Positions 7,097 to 14,238 of a DNA stretch of 20,265 nt are shown here, in pieces. This stretch comes from a virus: positions 1 to 20,265 of the IMG/VR virus record IMGVR_UViG_3300020596_000233; one strand, 5' to 3'. How positions within the stretch are numbered: position 1 is the first letter of the stretch; each line of letters opens with the position of its first letter. The notes below the pieces were generated by a model that worked only from the letters and a program-made list of their open reading frames with translations, was not told the origin of the DNA and searched no databases. Position numbers and translations under genes: made by a program.

Positions 7097-7120
7097 AACT
7101 TATTACTTATCAAATAAGTT
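7097..7120 (+). other. AT-rich hairpin after the scaffold gene
   Basis: AACTTATT (7097-7104) and AATAAGTT (7113-7120) are perfect 8-bp arms around an 8-nt loop, 18 nt after the scaffold stop. An outer GAGC/GCTC pair (7085-7088, 7130-7133) could extend the structure. No T tract follows, so it is not a standard terminator. It may be an mRNA processing site or mark the edge of the HNH insertion. Confidence 0.35.
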
Positions 7121-7148
7121 GATAGCGAAGCTCATTTACAATTAAATA

Positions 7149-7157
7149 TGCTATAAT
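7149..7157 (+). promoter_or_regulatory. Extended -10 promoter of the first HNH gene
   Basis: TGC-TATAAT is a perfect TGn-extended -10. It lies 9 nt before the ATG at 7167, so the mRNA would be leaderless or nearly so. There is no convincing -35, which extended -10 promoters do not need. The same AATATGnTATAAT core precedes the second HNH gene. Confidence 0.55.
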
Positions 7158-7166
7158 TAGCTTAAT

Positions 7167-7844
7167 ATGCCAAGAGGTATTTACACAAGAGGAAATATCA
7201 GAAGAAATCCTCACTCTAAAGAAACTAGACTTAAAATAAGTTTAGCTCATTTGGGTAAAACCATAAGTGATGAAACTAAATTAAAACTTAGTTTAGTTAA
7301 AATGGGATGTAAATATCCGAATAGGAAAATATACTCAAAAGGAATTACCAAGATAAACAAAGTTTGTGTTACATGTAAACAATCTTTTGAAACAGATTGC
7401 TTCATGCCTAATAAGACGTATTGTTCTCAGACTTGTTATCACAAAACTTCATCTCACATAACTACTCTAGGTATGAAAGGAAGTGAAAAACAAAAACAAG
7501 TGATGAGAGAAAGGACAGGGGAGAAACATTACAATTGGAAAGGAGGAGTAACTAAGATAGGCAACTCTTGTAGGACAATGCCAGAATATATAAAATGGCG
7601 TTCAACTTGTTTTATTAGAGATAATTTTACTTGCCAAGAGTGTGAGGCAACTGGATATGTTACAGTCCATCATATAAAAAGTTTTGCTCGTCTAATTACA
7701 GAAAATAATATCAAAGTTAGAAAGGATGCTAGAGACTGTAAAGATATGTGGGACATAACTAATGGGGTTACTTTATGTGAAGAATGTCATTCAAAGACAG
7801 ATAACTACAAAGGTAGAAATATTGGAAAAAGAAAATTGAACTAA
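7167..7844 (+). CDS. HNH homing endonuclease with NUMOD3-like repeats
   Basis: This 225-residue protein is built as a free-standing homing endonuclease. Residues 16-48 hold two NUMOD3-like DNA-binding repeats (SKETRLKISLAHLGK and SDETKLKLSLVKMG). A zinc-ribbon-like set follows (C67, C70, C86, C90), then a C-terminal HNH domain with C156/C159, the catalytic H168-H169 in TVHHIK, N199 and the second knuckle C204/C207/H208. The domain order matches phage nicking or cutting enzymes that spread their own gene into unoccupied copies of a site. It sits between scaffold and capsid genes, looks more AT-rich than its neighbours, and has its own extended -10 promoter. All catalytic residues seem intact. 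The target is probably the sequence of the scaffold-capsid junction in relatives lacking the gene. Confidence 0.9.
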   Translation: MPRGIYTRGNIRRNPHSKETRLKISLAHLGKTISDETKLKLSLVKMGCKYPNRKIYSKGITKINKVCVTCKQSFETDCFMPNKTYCSQTCYHKTSSHITTLGMKGSEKQKQVMRERTGEKHYNWKGGVTKIGNSCRTMPEYIKWRSTCFIRDNFTCQECEATGYVTVHHIKSFARLITENNIKVRKDARDCKDMWDITNGVTLCEECHSKTDNYKGRNIGKRKLN

Positions 7845-7897
7845 TTATAGCGTATTTAATAAGAAACAGAGGTCGCTATTGACAAAAACAAAATACC

Positions 7898-8755
7898 GTG
7901 GCAATTATACCATCAATCGAATACGAGACAATGCTACAGGAACGTCTCGGTGCTCCTACAGTGTGGAAGGAAGTGTGTTTAGTAAAGTATACAGACAGTG
8001 GAATCTGGAGAAACCCATACCTAACTGACTCAACAGTCGGAACAGGTACTCGTGGAACAGGTTACACATCAACAGCAGTCGCTACAGTAGATGATACTGT
8101 AACAATCAACGGTTACATCTATTCAGCAGAACATATTGACGATGCAGACCTCGCACAAAAGACGTTCTCTGACTTTATGGAAATTGCAGACAGAATGGGT
8201 AAGGTTCTTAACGAAAAGATGGAAACTCTTATGCTTGCAGAACACGCAGTGTTCACAGACTTCGGAACTTCATCTATCGGACTTGGAGGTGCAGCAACAG
8301 ATGCTATCACAGTTTCAATCTCTAACGTAAAGAAAATCATTTCTTCAATGAAGCGTGTTATTCGTACGGCAGGAGGTGGAGACACAATGAGAAGCAATGG
8401 AGCATTTATCGTATGGCGTGAAGCTGACTACGAGCTTGTAGAACTACTTGCTTCTAGTGAAGGTTTCGCTACAGCAGATGACACTCTAAAGAATGGCATC
8501 AAGCAAGGTTTCCGTTATCTAGGTGTAGAACACTACTCAACATCACGAAATGTGTCAGGTCACGTTTTTGGAGGTGTTAAGAAGGCTTTTGCAGTAGGTA
8601 TCGTAAAATCAACCCACGGAAAGATGAAAACTATTGTTAACCCAGTAGTTTCATCAGCTCAGATTTCTGGTGTAGGTTTGGAATCTCGTATTGACCATAA
8701 GTTCAAGGCTTGGAATAACATGGTACCGATTCTTCTCGACATTAACGTTGCATAA
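7898..8755 (+). CDS. Major capsid protein (HK97-fold, putative)
   Basis: This 285-residue protein directly follows the scaffold (apart from the inserted HNH gene). The features fit an HK97-fold capsid subunit: an N-terminal arm, a beta-rich glycine/threonine segment (about 42-75, E-loop-like), a long helix (about 83-115, DLAQKTFSDFMEIADRMGKV), then an alternating alpha/beta region with GAFIVWREADYELVELL (168-184), and a final beta segment with RIDHKFKAW near 264-272. The start is a GTG at 7898, chosen because the encoded MAIIPSIEYE is a typical capsid N-terminus and no better ATG lies upstream in frame. No SD is seen, which is odd for the most abundant virion protein. Strong translation may rely on an open, A-rich leader. 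The family assignment is by context and shape rather than a diagnostic motif. Confidence 0.8.
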   Translation: MAIIPSIEYETMLQERLGAPTVWKEVCLVKYTDSGIWRNPYLTDSTVGTGTRGTGYTSTAVATVDDTVTINGYIYSAEHIDDADLAQKTFSDFMEIADRMGKVLNEKMETLMLAEHAVFTDFGTSSIGLGGAATDAITVSISNVKKIISSMKRVIRTAGGGDTMRSNGAFIVWREADYELVELLASSEGFATADDTLKNGIKQGFRYLGVEHYSTSRNVSGHVFGGVKKAFAVGIVKSTHGKMKTIVNPVVSSAQISGVGLESRIDHKFKAWNNMVPILLDINVA

Positions 8756-8756
8756 A

Positions 8757-8772
8757 TCTTATTCTCATAAGA
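8757..8772 (+). other. Hairpin just after the capsid gene
   Basis: TCTTAT (8757-8762) and ATAAGA (8767-8772) form a perfect 6-bp stem with a TCTC loop, starting 2 nt after the capsid stop codon. There is no T tract. It could shield the 3' end of a processed capsid mRNA or slightly reduce read-through. Confidence 0.3.
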
Positions 8773-8798
8773 CATTATTAACTTAAACGAAAAAAATC

Positions 8799-9197
8799 AT
8801 GTCAGTAGTATCAACACAAAACACAAGATTAGAACAACCAATACTTAATGCCTCTACGTTTGTTTTCACTCCTGTAGCTATCAACTCGACAGCGACAGCA
8901 ACAGCAAATCAGGTAGCATCAGGGTACATTACGTCTACGTCAGCGGCACCAACAACAATCACAATGCCAACAGGAACACTGTTAGGAGCTAGATTAGGAG
9001 CTGTCAGAGGTACAGTCTTTGACTTGTTCATCGACAACACAGCAGGTGCAAGTACAATAACAGTTGCAGTTGCAGTCAATGGAATCCAATCAGCAATGGG
9101 CGGTACATTAACTCTAGTTTCAGGAGTAACTGGACAGGCGCAATTCAGACTTATGTTCTCAAGTGCAACAGCATATACGTTCACTCGTGTAGGGTAA
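8799..9197 (+). CDS. Small beta-rich head protein, unknown function
   Basis: This 132-residue, Thr/Ala/Ser-rich protein with few charged residues is predicted to be all beta. The segments GYITSTSAAPTTITMPTGT (42-60), VRGTVFDLFIDNTAGASTIT and the closing FRLMFSSATAYTFTRV look like the strands of a small beta-sandwich. I recall proteins of this pattern (GYIxSTSAA...TxPT, then FxxxxDNxAGAxTxTV) next to capsid genes in many phages, often with unknown function, and they plausibly form a decoration or fibre subunit. It starts 43 nt after the capsid stop with an A-rich leader and no SD. The HNH gene downstream separates it from the adaptor. Confidence 0.65.
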   Translation: MSVVSTQNTRLEQPILNASTFVFTPVAINSTATATANQVASGYITSTSAAPTTITMPTGTLLGARLGAVRGTVFDLFIDNTAGASTITVAVAVNGIQSAMGGTLTLVSGVTGQAQFRLMFSSATAYTFTRVG

Positions 9198-9215
9198 AGC
9201 AATTCGTGTAAAATA

Positions 9216-9224
9216 TGGTATAAT
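9216..9224 (+). promoter_or_regulatory. Extended -10 promoter of the second HNH gene
   Basis: TGG-TATAAT is a perfect TGn-extended -10, 7 nt before the ATG at 9232, and predicts a leaderless mRNA. The shared AATATGnTATAAT core with the first HNH gene, despite different protein architectures, suggests a common promoter cassette. No -35 is clear. Confidence 0.55.
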
Positions 9225-9231
9225 ATATCAT

Positions 9232-9849
9232 ATGCAAACACAAAAAGAAAGGACTCTCTATATGAGAGAATGGACTAGAAAGAATTGTAAGCGAGTCAAC
9301 GAAGAAAGAAGAGAAAAGTATCTTGTTTCTGGTGATAAAGTAAGAGCTAGAAATAAGATATGGAGAGATGACAACAAAGAAAAGAAATCCCAAACAGATA
9401 AAGAGTATCGACTTAACAACAAGGACAAAGTCCGAGAAAAGCAAAGAATATACTACTTATCTAAAAGAGAGGAACTTATAAAGAAGTCTACCGAGTACTC
9501 TAAAAACAGACTAAAAGTAGACCTTAATTATAGATTAAAAAGTATCTTACGAACTAGAATTATCGTGTGTTTAGTAAAAAGGAAGTATAAGAAGTCAAAA
9601 ACTACAGAAGAATTGATTGGTGCATCTATTGAAAAAGTTAGAGAACACCTAGAAAGTCAATTCAAAGAAGGAATGACTTGGAGTAATCACGGAACTTATG
9701 GCTGGCATATAGACCACATAGTTCCACTGACTACTGCAAAAGATGAAGAAGAAGTATTAAAACTATTTCACTTCACAAACTTACAACCACTTTGGGCTAA
9801 AGACAATTTAATAAAAGGAAGTAGCTTAGTCTCTCCCCTCAGTTCCTAG
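9232..9849 (+). CDS. HNH homing endonuclease with basic N-terminal repeats
   Basis: This 205-residue protein has an N-terminal half (about 1-100) of very basic helical repeats of the YxxxN(K/R)(D/E)K type (LNNKDKVREKQRIYYLSKRE), the kind of DNA-binding arm seen in phage homing endonucleases. The C-terminal HNH domain has ELIGASIEKVREHLESQF, GMTWSNHGTYGWHIDHIVPL (catalytic D161-H162) and FTNLQPLWAKDN (N183, N192). The family is distinct from the HNH gene at 7167: no zinc knuckles, and a different N-terminus. After KDNLIKG it ends with the unusual tail SSLVSPLSS, whose codons run into a stable hairpin, which suggests that the insertion boundary is close. It is likely a selfish element parked between two head genes. 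Confidence 0.9.
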   Translation: MQTQKERTLYMREWTRKNCKRVNEERREKYLVSGDKVRARNKIWRDDNKEKKSQTDKEYRLNNKDKVREKQRIYYLSKREELIKKSTEYSKNRLKVDLNYRLKSILRTRIIVCLVKRKYKKSKTTEELIGASIEKVREHLESQFKEGMTWSNHGTYGWHIDHIVPLTTAKDEEEVLKLFHFTNLQPLWAKDNLIKGSSLVSPLSS

Positions 9850-9870
9850 AAATAGGAATTGGGATGGGGA
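9834..9870 (+). other. Stable GAAA-capped hairpin at the 3' end of the second HNH gene
   Basis: Arms 9834-9848 and 9853-9870 pair over about 15 base pairs (two of them G.T), with a three-base bulge (9863-9865) and a GAAA tetraloop (9849-9852). The TAG stop of the HNH gene (9847-9849) is inside it. No U tract follows on either strand, so it is not an intrinsic terminator of the normal type. It may block exonucleases, isolate the HNH transcript or be part of the insertion site. Confidence 0.55.
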
Positions 9871-9889
9871 CATTAACAAAATAAAACAA

Positions 9890-10615
9890 ATGCTAATATC
9901 AAAAGTATCAGACAGGTCAGGAATAATCCAACTTTTGGAAGACTTAACCGACACAAACGGACTGTCTTCTTATACAAATGGCACTAAACTACGAGACATT
10001 AACCTCGCATTTGACGACTACCAAAATCTTGTTAAACGAGTGTCAGGTACATGGCAAGCAGACGACTCAAACCACACTCGCTACCCTAATATGAAGTTTA
10101 ACCTTGTTGTTAATCAGCAGGATTACCCATTTACAGTAGACGAGCAAGGTAATCAAGTACAAGATATTTACCGAGTGGAATGTAAAGACAGTACAGGGGC
10201 ATGGATTCTCTTAACTCCGTATGACGAAATGTTAGAGGATGTATCACTAGGCTCACAAGAGCTTTTAACAGGCACACCGTCACGTTACTACAAAGCAGCT
10301 AACGGTATCTTCTTAGACAGGACACCTAACTACAGTCAGACACTAGGTATCAGGATGTTCTACACACGATCACCTAACTACTTCACGGCATCAGATGTTA
10401 CAGACGAAACTAAGAAACCAGGTATCACAAACGGACATCATCGCTATCTAGCTCTAAAACCGGCCTTCTGGTACTGGCTACCAAAGGATTCAACACGGGC
10501 GAGTCTATTTGCAAACGAGATAAAGAAGATAGAGGATGAAGTCAAGCACGATATAGCCGACAGGAGTCGTGATGAAGAACACATAATAACAGCTCAAATG
10601 ACTGACTCACGATAA
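9890..10615 (+). CDS. Head-tail adaptor (connector) protein, putative
   Basis: This 241-residue mixed alpha/beta protein contains GTKLRDINLAFDDYQNLVKR (31-50) and GTWQADDSNHTRYPNM, a pattern I recall from connector-region proteins of many phages. A central beta region follows (RVECKDSTGAWILLTPYDEM), then FYTRSPNYFTASD, and a helical C-terminus rich in acidic and basic residues. It lies after capsid and decoration genes and before the tail and fibre genes, the site of the adaptor or head-closure proteins that sit under the portal ring. The start has no SD, and the leader is A-rich and follows the hairpin at 9834-9870. A neck or tail-tube-like role cannot be excluded. Confidence 0.65.
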   Translation: MLISKVSDRSGIIQLLEDLTDTNGLSSYTNGTKLRDINLAFDDYQNLVKRVSGTWQADDSNHTRYPNMKFNLVVNQQDYPFTVDEQGNQVQDIYRVECKDSTGAWILLTPYDEMLEDVSLGSQELLTGTPSRYYKAANGIFLDRTPNYSQTLGIRMFYTRSPNYFTASDVTDETKKPGITNGHHRYLALKPAFWYWLPKDSTRASLFANEIKKIEDEVKHDIADRSRDEEHIITAQMTDSR

Positions 10616-10616
10616 T

Positions 10617-10895
10617 ATGCCTATCACTCCTACCAATCAAATCAAAAGCACAGCAACCCCGACAGGTGCTGTTAAGGGCTATGCAAAGCAAGCTGTGTAT
10701 GGCATAGGTGTGTATGGGACGGCTCTTTATGGAGTAGGAGTAGCAGGGTTCGGCGTTCCCACTAACGCAATAAAAAGTTCAATAGATGTGGCAACAATAA
10801 TAGCGGTAGGTAGCCCAATAGGGTTACTTCTGTCATTAACGTATGCCGAAGAATTGTCTTTATCAGGTGGAATAGTTAATCAAATTAAAAATTAA
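10617..10895 (+). CDS. Small glycine/tyrosine-repeat protein, unknown function
   Basis: This 92-residue protein has a short repeat around YGIGVYGTALYGVGVAGFG (29-47) and a hydrophobic stretch ATIIAVGSPIGLLLSLTYA (59-77) that could be a single membrane segment or a buried beta/helix unit. The G/Y-rich part resembles short structural repeats in phage proteins. I do not recognise a family. It begins 1 nt after the adaptor stop and ends 2 nt before the next gene, so it is cotranscribed with virion genes. A minor virion component is the simplest reading. A lysis-related membrane peptide is less likely, because no charged C-terminal tail or partner lysin is nearby. Confidence 0.55.
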   Translation: MPITPTNQIKSTATPTGAVKGYAKQAVYGIGVYGTALYGVGVAGFGVPTNAIKSSIDVATIIAVGSPIGLLLSLTYAEELSLSGGIVNQIKN

Positions 10896-10897
10896 AC

Positions 10898-11887
10898 ATG
10901 CCAAATATTAACGTAACCCCAGGAACTGGGAAAACAGTAGCAACAGAGACAATCTCTTCAACAGAGTACCAACAAATTAAGTTGATTGATTCAACTGCGA
11001 CTTCAACATCACCAACAGGAATAGCTTCTAATCCTCTTGAAGTAACAGGTGCTAACGGAACATTCCCAGTAACAGGTGCTTTCTTTCAAGCTACACAGCC
11101 AGTGTCAGGTACAGTAGCAGTAACAGGCGTAGCAACAGAAGCTACAATTGATGCACGCACAGGCTCACTCACAGAATCAGCTCCAGGTACTGATACAGCT
11201 TCTAGTGGAATAAACGGAAGACTACAACGTATCGCACAGAGAATTACTTCACTCATCACAGCTCTTGGTAGTCCTTTCCAAGCAGGTGCATCTATCGGTA
11301 ACACAACTTTTGCATCAACACAAGCTACGGCAGCTAACTTAAACGCTACAGTAGTAGGAACAGGAACATTTGCAGTACAGTTAGCAACAAACACCCCAGT
11401 CGGTAACGTAGCTCACGACGGCGTAGACTCAGGTGCTCCTATAAAGATAGGTGGCAGAGCAAGAACAAGTGAAAACACAGCTGTGGTAAACAATGACCGA
11501 GTAGATTCTATTTACGATAAAGTAGGTAAACAAGTTGTGCTCCCATATGCTATCCCTGAAAACTTTGTATCAGGCGCTATCACAACAGCAATGACAGGGA
11601 CAACATCTACTTCATTGGTTGCGGCTCCAGCGGCTGGTCTTCGTAACTACATTACAACAATCATCGTTTCTAACGCACACGCAACAGTGGGGACTGACGT
11701 AATCATCCAAGATGGCACAGGGGGGACAACACTCATGTCAATTCCTGCGTCGGCTGTTTATGGAGGTGCCGTTATCACATTACCAACACCACTACGACAA
11801 CCAACAACAGCTACAGCTATCTTCTGTGCAAACGTAACAACAGGAGCGAGTACGAAAGTATCAGCGGTTGGTTACACAGGGGCTTAA
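10898..11887 (+). CDS. Virion structural protein (beta-rich, Thr/Ala-rich)
   Basis: This 329-residue protein is low in charge and high in T, A, G and V. The N-terminus has GTGKTVATETISSTEYQQIK, where ATExxxxxEYQxxKL is a recurrent motif of phage structural proteins. A repetitive region follows (PVTGAFFQATQPVSGTVAVTG), then a short helix (NGRLQRIAQRITSLITALG, about 104-122). Next comes the DGVDSGAPIKIGGRA segment, another recurrent phage motif, and a C-terminal beta domain (about 210-329) ending in VSAVGYTGA. This is the pattern of a tail- or head-attached fibre. The exact position in the virion cannot be told from sequence. The gene is intact, and its ATG follows the previous stop by 2 nt. 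Confidence 0.65.
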   Translation: MPNINVTPGTGKTVATETISSTEYQQIKLIDSTATSTSPTGIASNPLEVTGANGTFPVTGAFFQATQPVSGTVAVTGVATEATIDARTGSLTESAPGTDTASSGINGRLQRIAQRITSLITALGSPFQAGASIGNTTFASTQATAANLNATVVGTGTFAVQLATNTPVGNVAHDGVDSGAPIKIGGRARTSENTAVVNNDRVDSIYDKVGKQVVLPYAIPENFVSGAITTAMTGTTSTSLVAAPAAGLRNYITTIIVSNAHATVGTDVIIQDGTGGTTLMSIPASAVYGGAVITLPTPLRQPTTATAIFCANVTTGASTKVSAVGYTGA

Positions 11888-11901
11888 TTTAAAATAATAA
11901 T

Positions 11902-12300
11902 ATGTACACAGCAACAGTAATATCAACACGAAAAGAACAAGGGAATATTAAAGCGGTTATCTCGTTCTCTAATGGGACAGACGTTATAGAAAGAGAGTTC
12001 ACCGTTAATTCAGCAGAAGACCTAAGGGTATCTGTAAGGAATGAAAAGAACAGGCTAGACGGAGTAGCATCATCAACCGTAACTAGTGGAGTGCTTGACC
12101 TATCTGACCCAGTAACACCAACCCTAACACAAGCAGAACTTGATAAAGTTGCATGGTTCAGAATCTACAGACGTTGGGTTACGATAAAAACAACACTCAT
12201 CGACACTGGTATTCTTTTAGGTACAGAGACTCCAGTCGTCAATCTAAAAGCACAAGTACAATCAGGTTTCAAGCCAGCGTATTTAAATGATTTAGGATAG
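11902..12300 (+). CDS. Small structural protein, unknown function
   Basis: This 132-residue protein has an N-terminal beta segment (TATVISTRKEQGNIKAVISF, 3-22, then GTDVIEREFTV) and a C-terminal half with WFRIYRRWVTIKTTLIDTGI (85-104) and GFKPAYLNDLG at the end. I recall W(F/Y)R.Y..W...K...D.G as a conserved patch in small proteins from phage tail or fibre clusters, with no known role. A -10-like TAAAAT lies 6 nt before the ATG with TTGGTT 17 bp upstream, a weak match to the window's promoter pattern. It may be a fibre-associated or assembly protein. Confidence 0.55.
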   Translation: MYTATVISTRKEQGNIKAVISFSNGTDVIEREFTVNSAEDLRVSVRNEKNRLDGVASSTVTSGVLDLSDPVTPTLTQAELDKVAWFRIYRRWVTIKTTLIDTGILLGTETPVVNLKAQVQSGFKPAYLNDLG

Positions 12301-12301
12301 T

Positions 12302-12949
12302 ATGTCTATAGCATACGACAATTCAACAGCAAGCTCGTTCTCCACAACAAGTGTTACTTATAGTCATACCTGTTCTGGGAGTGACCGAATACTACTAATA
12401 GGTGCTTATTGTGGGGCAGACAGCGTAACAGCAGCTTCATACAATGGAGTTTCGGCAACTTTTATAGCAAAATTAAACGTAAATGGAGCAGATCATATCT
12501 ATTTATATTACCTTATAGCACCAGCAACAGGGGCAAACGATGTAGTTGTGACAATTACAGGTGCTCCAGGGGTCTATTCTTCAGCGACATCGTACACAGG
12601 AGCAACGCAGTCTGCTCAACCAGATGCCAGTGCAACAAATGTGTCCGCCTCCACGACATCTCTTACAACAAACGTAACAACAGTTGCAGACAACTCTTGG
12701 CTTGTGGGGTACTTTTATGGGCAGACCTGTTCAGCAGGAGCAAACACAACTTTTAGAGCACAAAGTGCCGCAGGGGTTGTCGGTGCATTTGATTCTAACG
12801 CAGCAAAAACACCGGCAGGTTCTTATGGGCTAACAATAACCCAAGCAACAAACTTTGCTGGGTCTATAGTGGCTTCTATTTCACCATTAGCAGGTGGTGG
12901 GGGTGGACCGTCACCTCGACGTAAGACATTATTAGGAGTAGGTGTATAA
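12302..12949 (+). CDS. Beta-sandwich (jelly-roll-like) surface protein, possible receptor-binding
   Basis: This 215-residue protein is nearly all beta and low in charge. The order of segments is an N-terminal strand pair, TSVTYSHTCSGSDRILLIGA (16-35), SYNGVSATFIAKL, LYYLIAPATGANDVVVTITG and a final SIVASISPLAG. This matches a carbohydrate-binding-like sandwich domain that I recall from phage and bacterial surface proteins. A poly-Gly linker (GGGGGP, near 198) and a basic tail (PRRKTLLGVGV) end the protein. It precedes the glycine-rich fibre, so the two may work together in host binding. The ATG follows an AGGA at 12294-12297 (4 nt spacing), one of the few near-SD signals, although it lies in the previous coding region. 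Confidence 0.6.
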   Translation: MSIAYDNSTASSFSTTSVTYSHTCSGSDRILLIGAYCGADSVTAASYNGVSATFIAKLNVNGADHIYLYYLIAPATGANDVVVTITGAPGVYSSATSYTGATQSAQPDASATNVSASTTSLTTNVTTVADNSWLVGYFYGQTCSAGANTTFRAQSAAGVVGAFDSNAAKTPAGSYGLTITQATNFAGSIVASISPLAGGGGGPSPRRKTLLGVGV

Positions 12950-12960
12950 TAAATAACAAT

Positions 12961-14238
12961 ATGGCATACCCAACAGATATAGGAACAGCACACACAACAA
13001 ACGTAGACAACGTGGACATTATTTACGCAGCGGATGTAAACGATTTACAGACAGAAGTAACAGCACTTAAAACAAAAGTGGGTATTGACAGTTCAGCTGT
13101 AACTACTACACATGATCACAAACTTGGAGAGGTAACAGGGGCAGACAAAGCAGTAGGAAAGACAGCAACACAGGAACTTACTAATAAGACTCTTACAAGT
13201 CCTGTTATCAACGTGGGGAGTGACGCTACTGGCGACATCTATTACAGAAACGCTGGTATTCTAACTCGCCTTGTTGCTGGAGCAAACAACACTATTCTTA
13301 AAATAGCAGCAGGCATCCCTAGTTGGGCAGCTGAAACAGTGACGGTAAACGGAAGCACAACAGTTGCAGGTATCTACGAAGCAGGAACATCGGCAGAAAT
13401 AACAGCAGGCACAGCAACAGGAGCAACAGGAGCTGTGTTAGTAGTAACGCCAGATGCACTTCTTGCGTCAAGACCTGTGACAGATGTACAAGTATTTTCT
13501 ACAGCAGGAACAGCAAACTGGACAAAAGGTGCTAATGCTAAATGGGTAGAGGTTACAGTAATCGGTGGAGGAGGTGCAGGTGGTTCAGGGACATCTGGTG
13601 CAAACAGCTCAGGTGGAGGTGGTGGAAGCTATGGCTTTAAAAGATTTAATGCCGCAGTTCTTGGTGCAACTGAATCTTATACTGTAGGAGCCGGAGGAGT
13701 AGCAGGTGCTAACAATTCAGTAGGAGGCGCAGGTGGCAACAGTTCCTTTGGGACAACGCTTTTGCTTAGAGCAAATGGGGGACCTGGTGGTGGGGCAACG
13801 GCGGCAGCTGGTGGGGTTATCGGCAACGGTGATGTTCGTTATGTTGGGGGTGCAAGTGCTCTAAACGGAGCAGCAGGAGTTGACACAGCAACAGACCCGT
13901 CTCCAAGAGGTGGGGGAAGTGGAGGTTATAATACTGGAAGTCCAGCTACAGCTATAGCTGGTGGTAACGGTGGTGCTTTTATTACAAATTATGCAAAAGC
14001 AGGTGGTGCAGGTGGTGCAGTTGGTGTGAATGCAGGAGCGGCGGCACCATCAACAGACACAGGTCTCGTGTATGGCGGTGTGGGCGGTGGTGGAGGTGGT
14101 TACAACGGTAACGGCACAAACACAGGAGGTAATGGTGGTGCAGGAAACCTTGGTTCAGGTGGTGGTGGTTCTTCAGGAACGAACAACACAGCAGGTAATG
14201 GTGGTGTTGGCTTAGTTGTGATAGTAACTTACTTCTAA
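12961..14238 (+). CDS. Tail fibre with glycine-rich C-terminal adhesin domain
   Basis: This 425-residue protein has an N-terminal helical part (about 20-45, with a short coiled coil in DLQTEVTALKTKVG). A beta region follows with ELTNKTLTSPVINVGSDATG (71-90), where NKTLTSP is a frequent motif of phage tail fibres. A variable middle comes next, then the segment WVEVTVIGGGGAGGSG that opens a glycine-rich domain (about 195-425). This domain is full of GGxGG runs and ends in GGVGLVVIVTYF. Such C-termini can fold as stacked polyglycine helices and bind cell-surface receptors, as in known Gly-rich phage adhesins. The ATG follows TATAAT (12945-12950) by 10 nt. The next gene starts directly after this stop. 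Confidence 0.75.
   Translation: MAYPTDIGTAHTTNVDNVDIIYAADVNDLQTEVTALKTKVGIDSSAVTTTHDHKLGEVTGADKAVGKTATQELTNKTLTSPVINVGSDATGDIYYRNAGILTRLVAGANNTILKIAAGIPSWAAETVTVNGSTTVAGIYEAGTSAEITAGTATGATGAVLVVTPDALLASRPVTDVQVFSTAGTANWTKGANAKWVEVTVIGGGGAGGSGTSGANSSGGGGGSYGFKRFNAAVLGATESYTVGAGGVAGANNSVGGAGGNSSFGTTLLLRANGGPGGGATAAAGGVIGNGDVRYVGGASALNGAAGVDTATDPSPRGGGSGGYNTGSPATAIAGGNGGAFITNYAKAGGAGGAVGVNAGAAAPSTDTGLVYGGVGGGGGGYNGNGTNTGGNGGAGNLGSGGGGSSGTNNTAGNGGVGLVVIVTYF

Noticed and set aside
7879-7907. Perfect -35 TTGACA before the capsid gene
   Set aside because: No -10 at 16-18 bp; the nearest TATA-like sequence is 21 bp away and would start transcription inside the gene.
9834-9870. Intrinsic terminator after the second HNH gene
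   Set aside because: The stem is strong, but no U tract follows on either strand, so only a hairpin of unknown role is claimed.
7079-9889. Group I or II intron around the HNH genes
   Set aside because: Both genes lie between complete neighbouring genes, not inside a split one, and no conserved ribozyme core is recognisable.
12409-12756. 115-aa + strand frame within the beta-sandwich gene
   Set aside because: It overlaps a better-supported gene in another frame, has an odd Arg/Cys/Ser-rich composition and no start signal.
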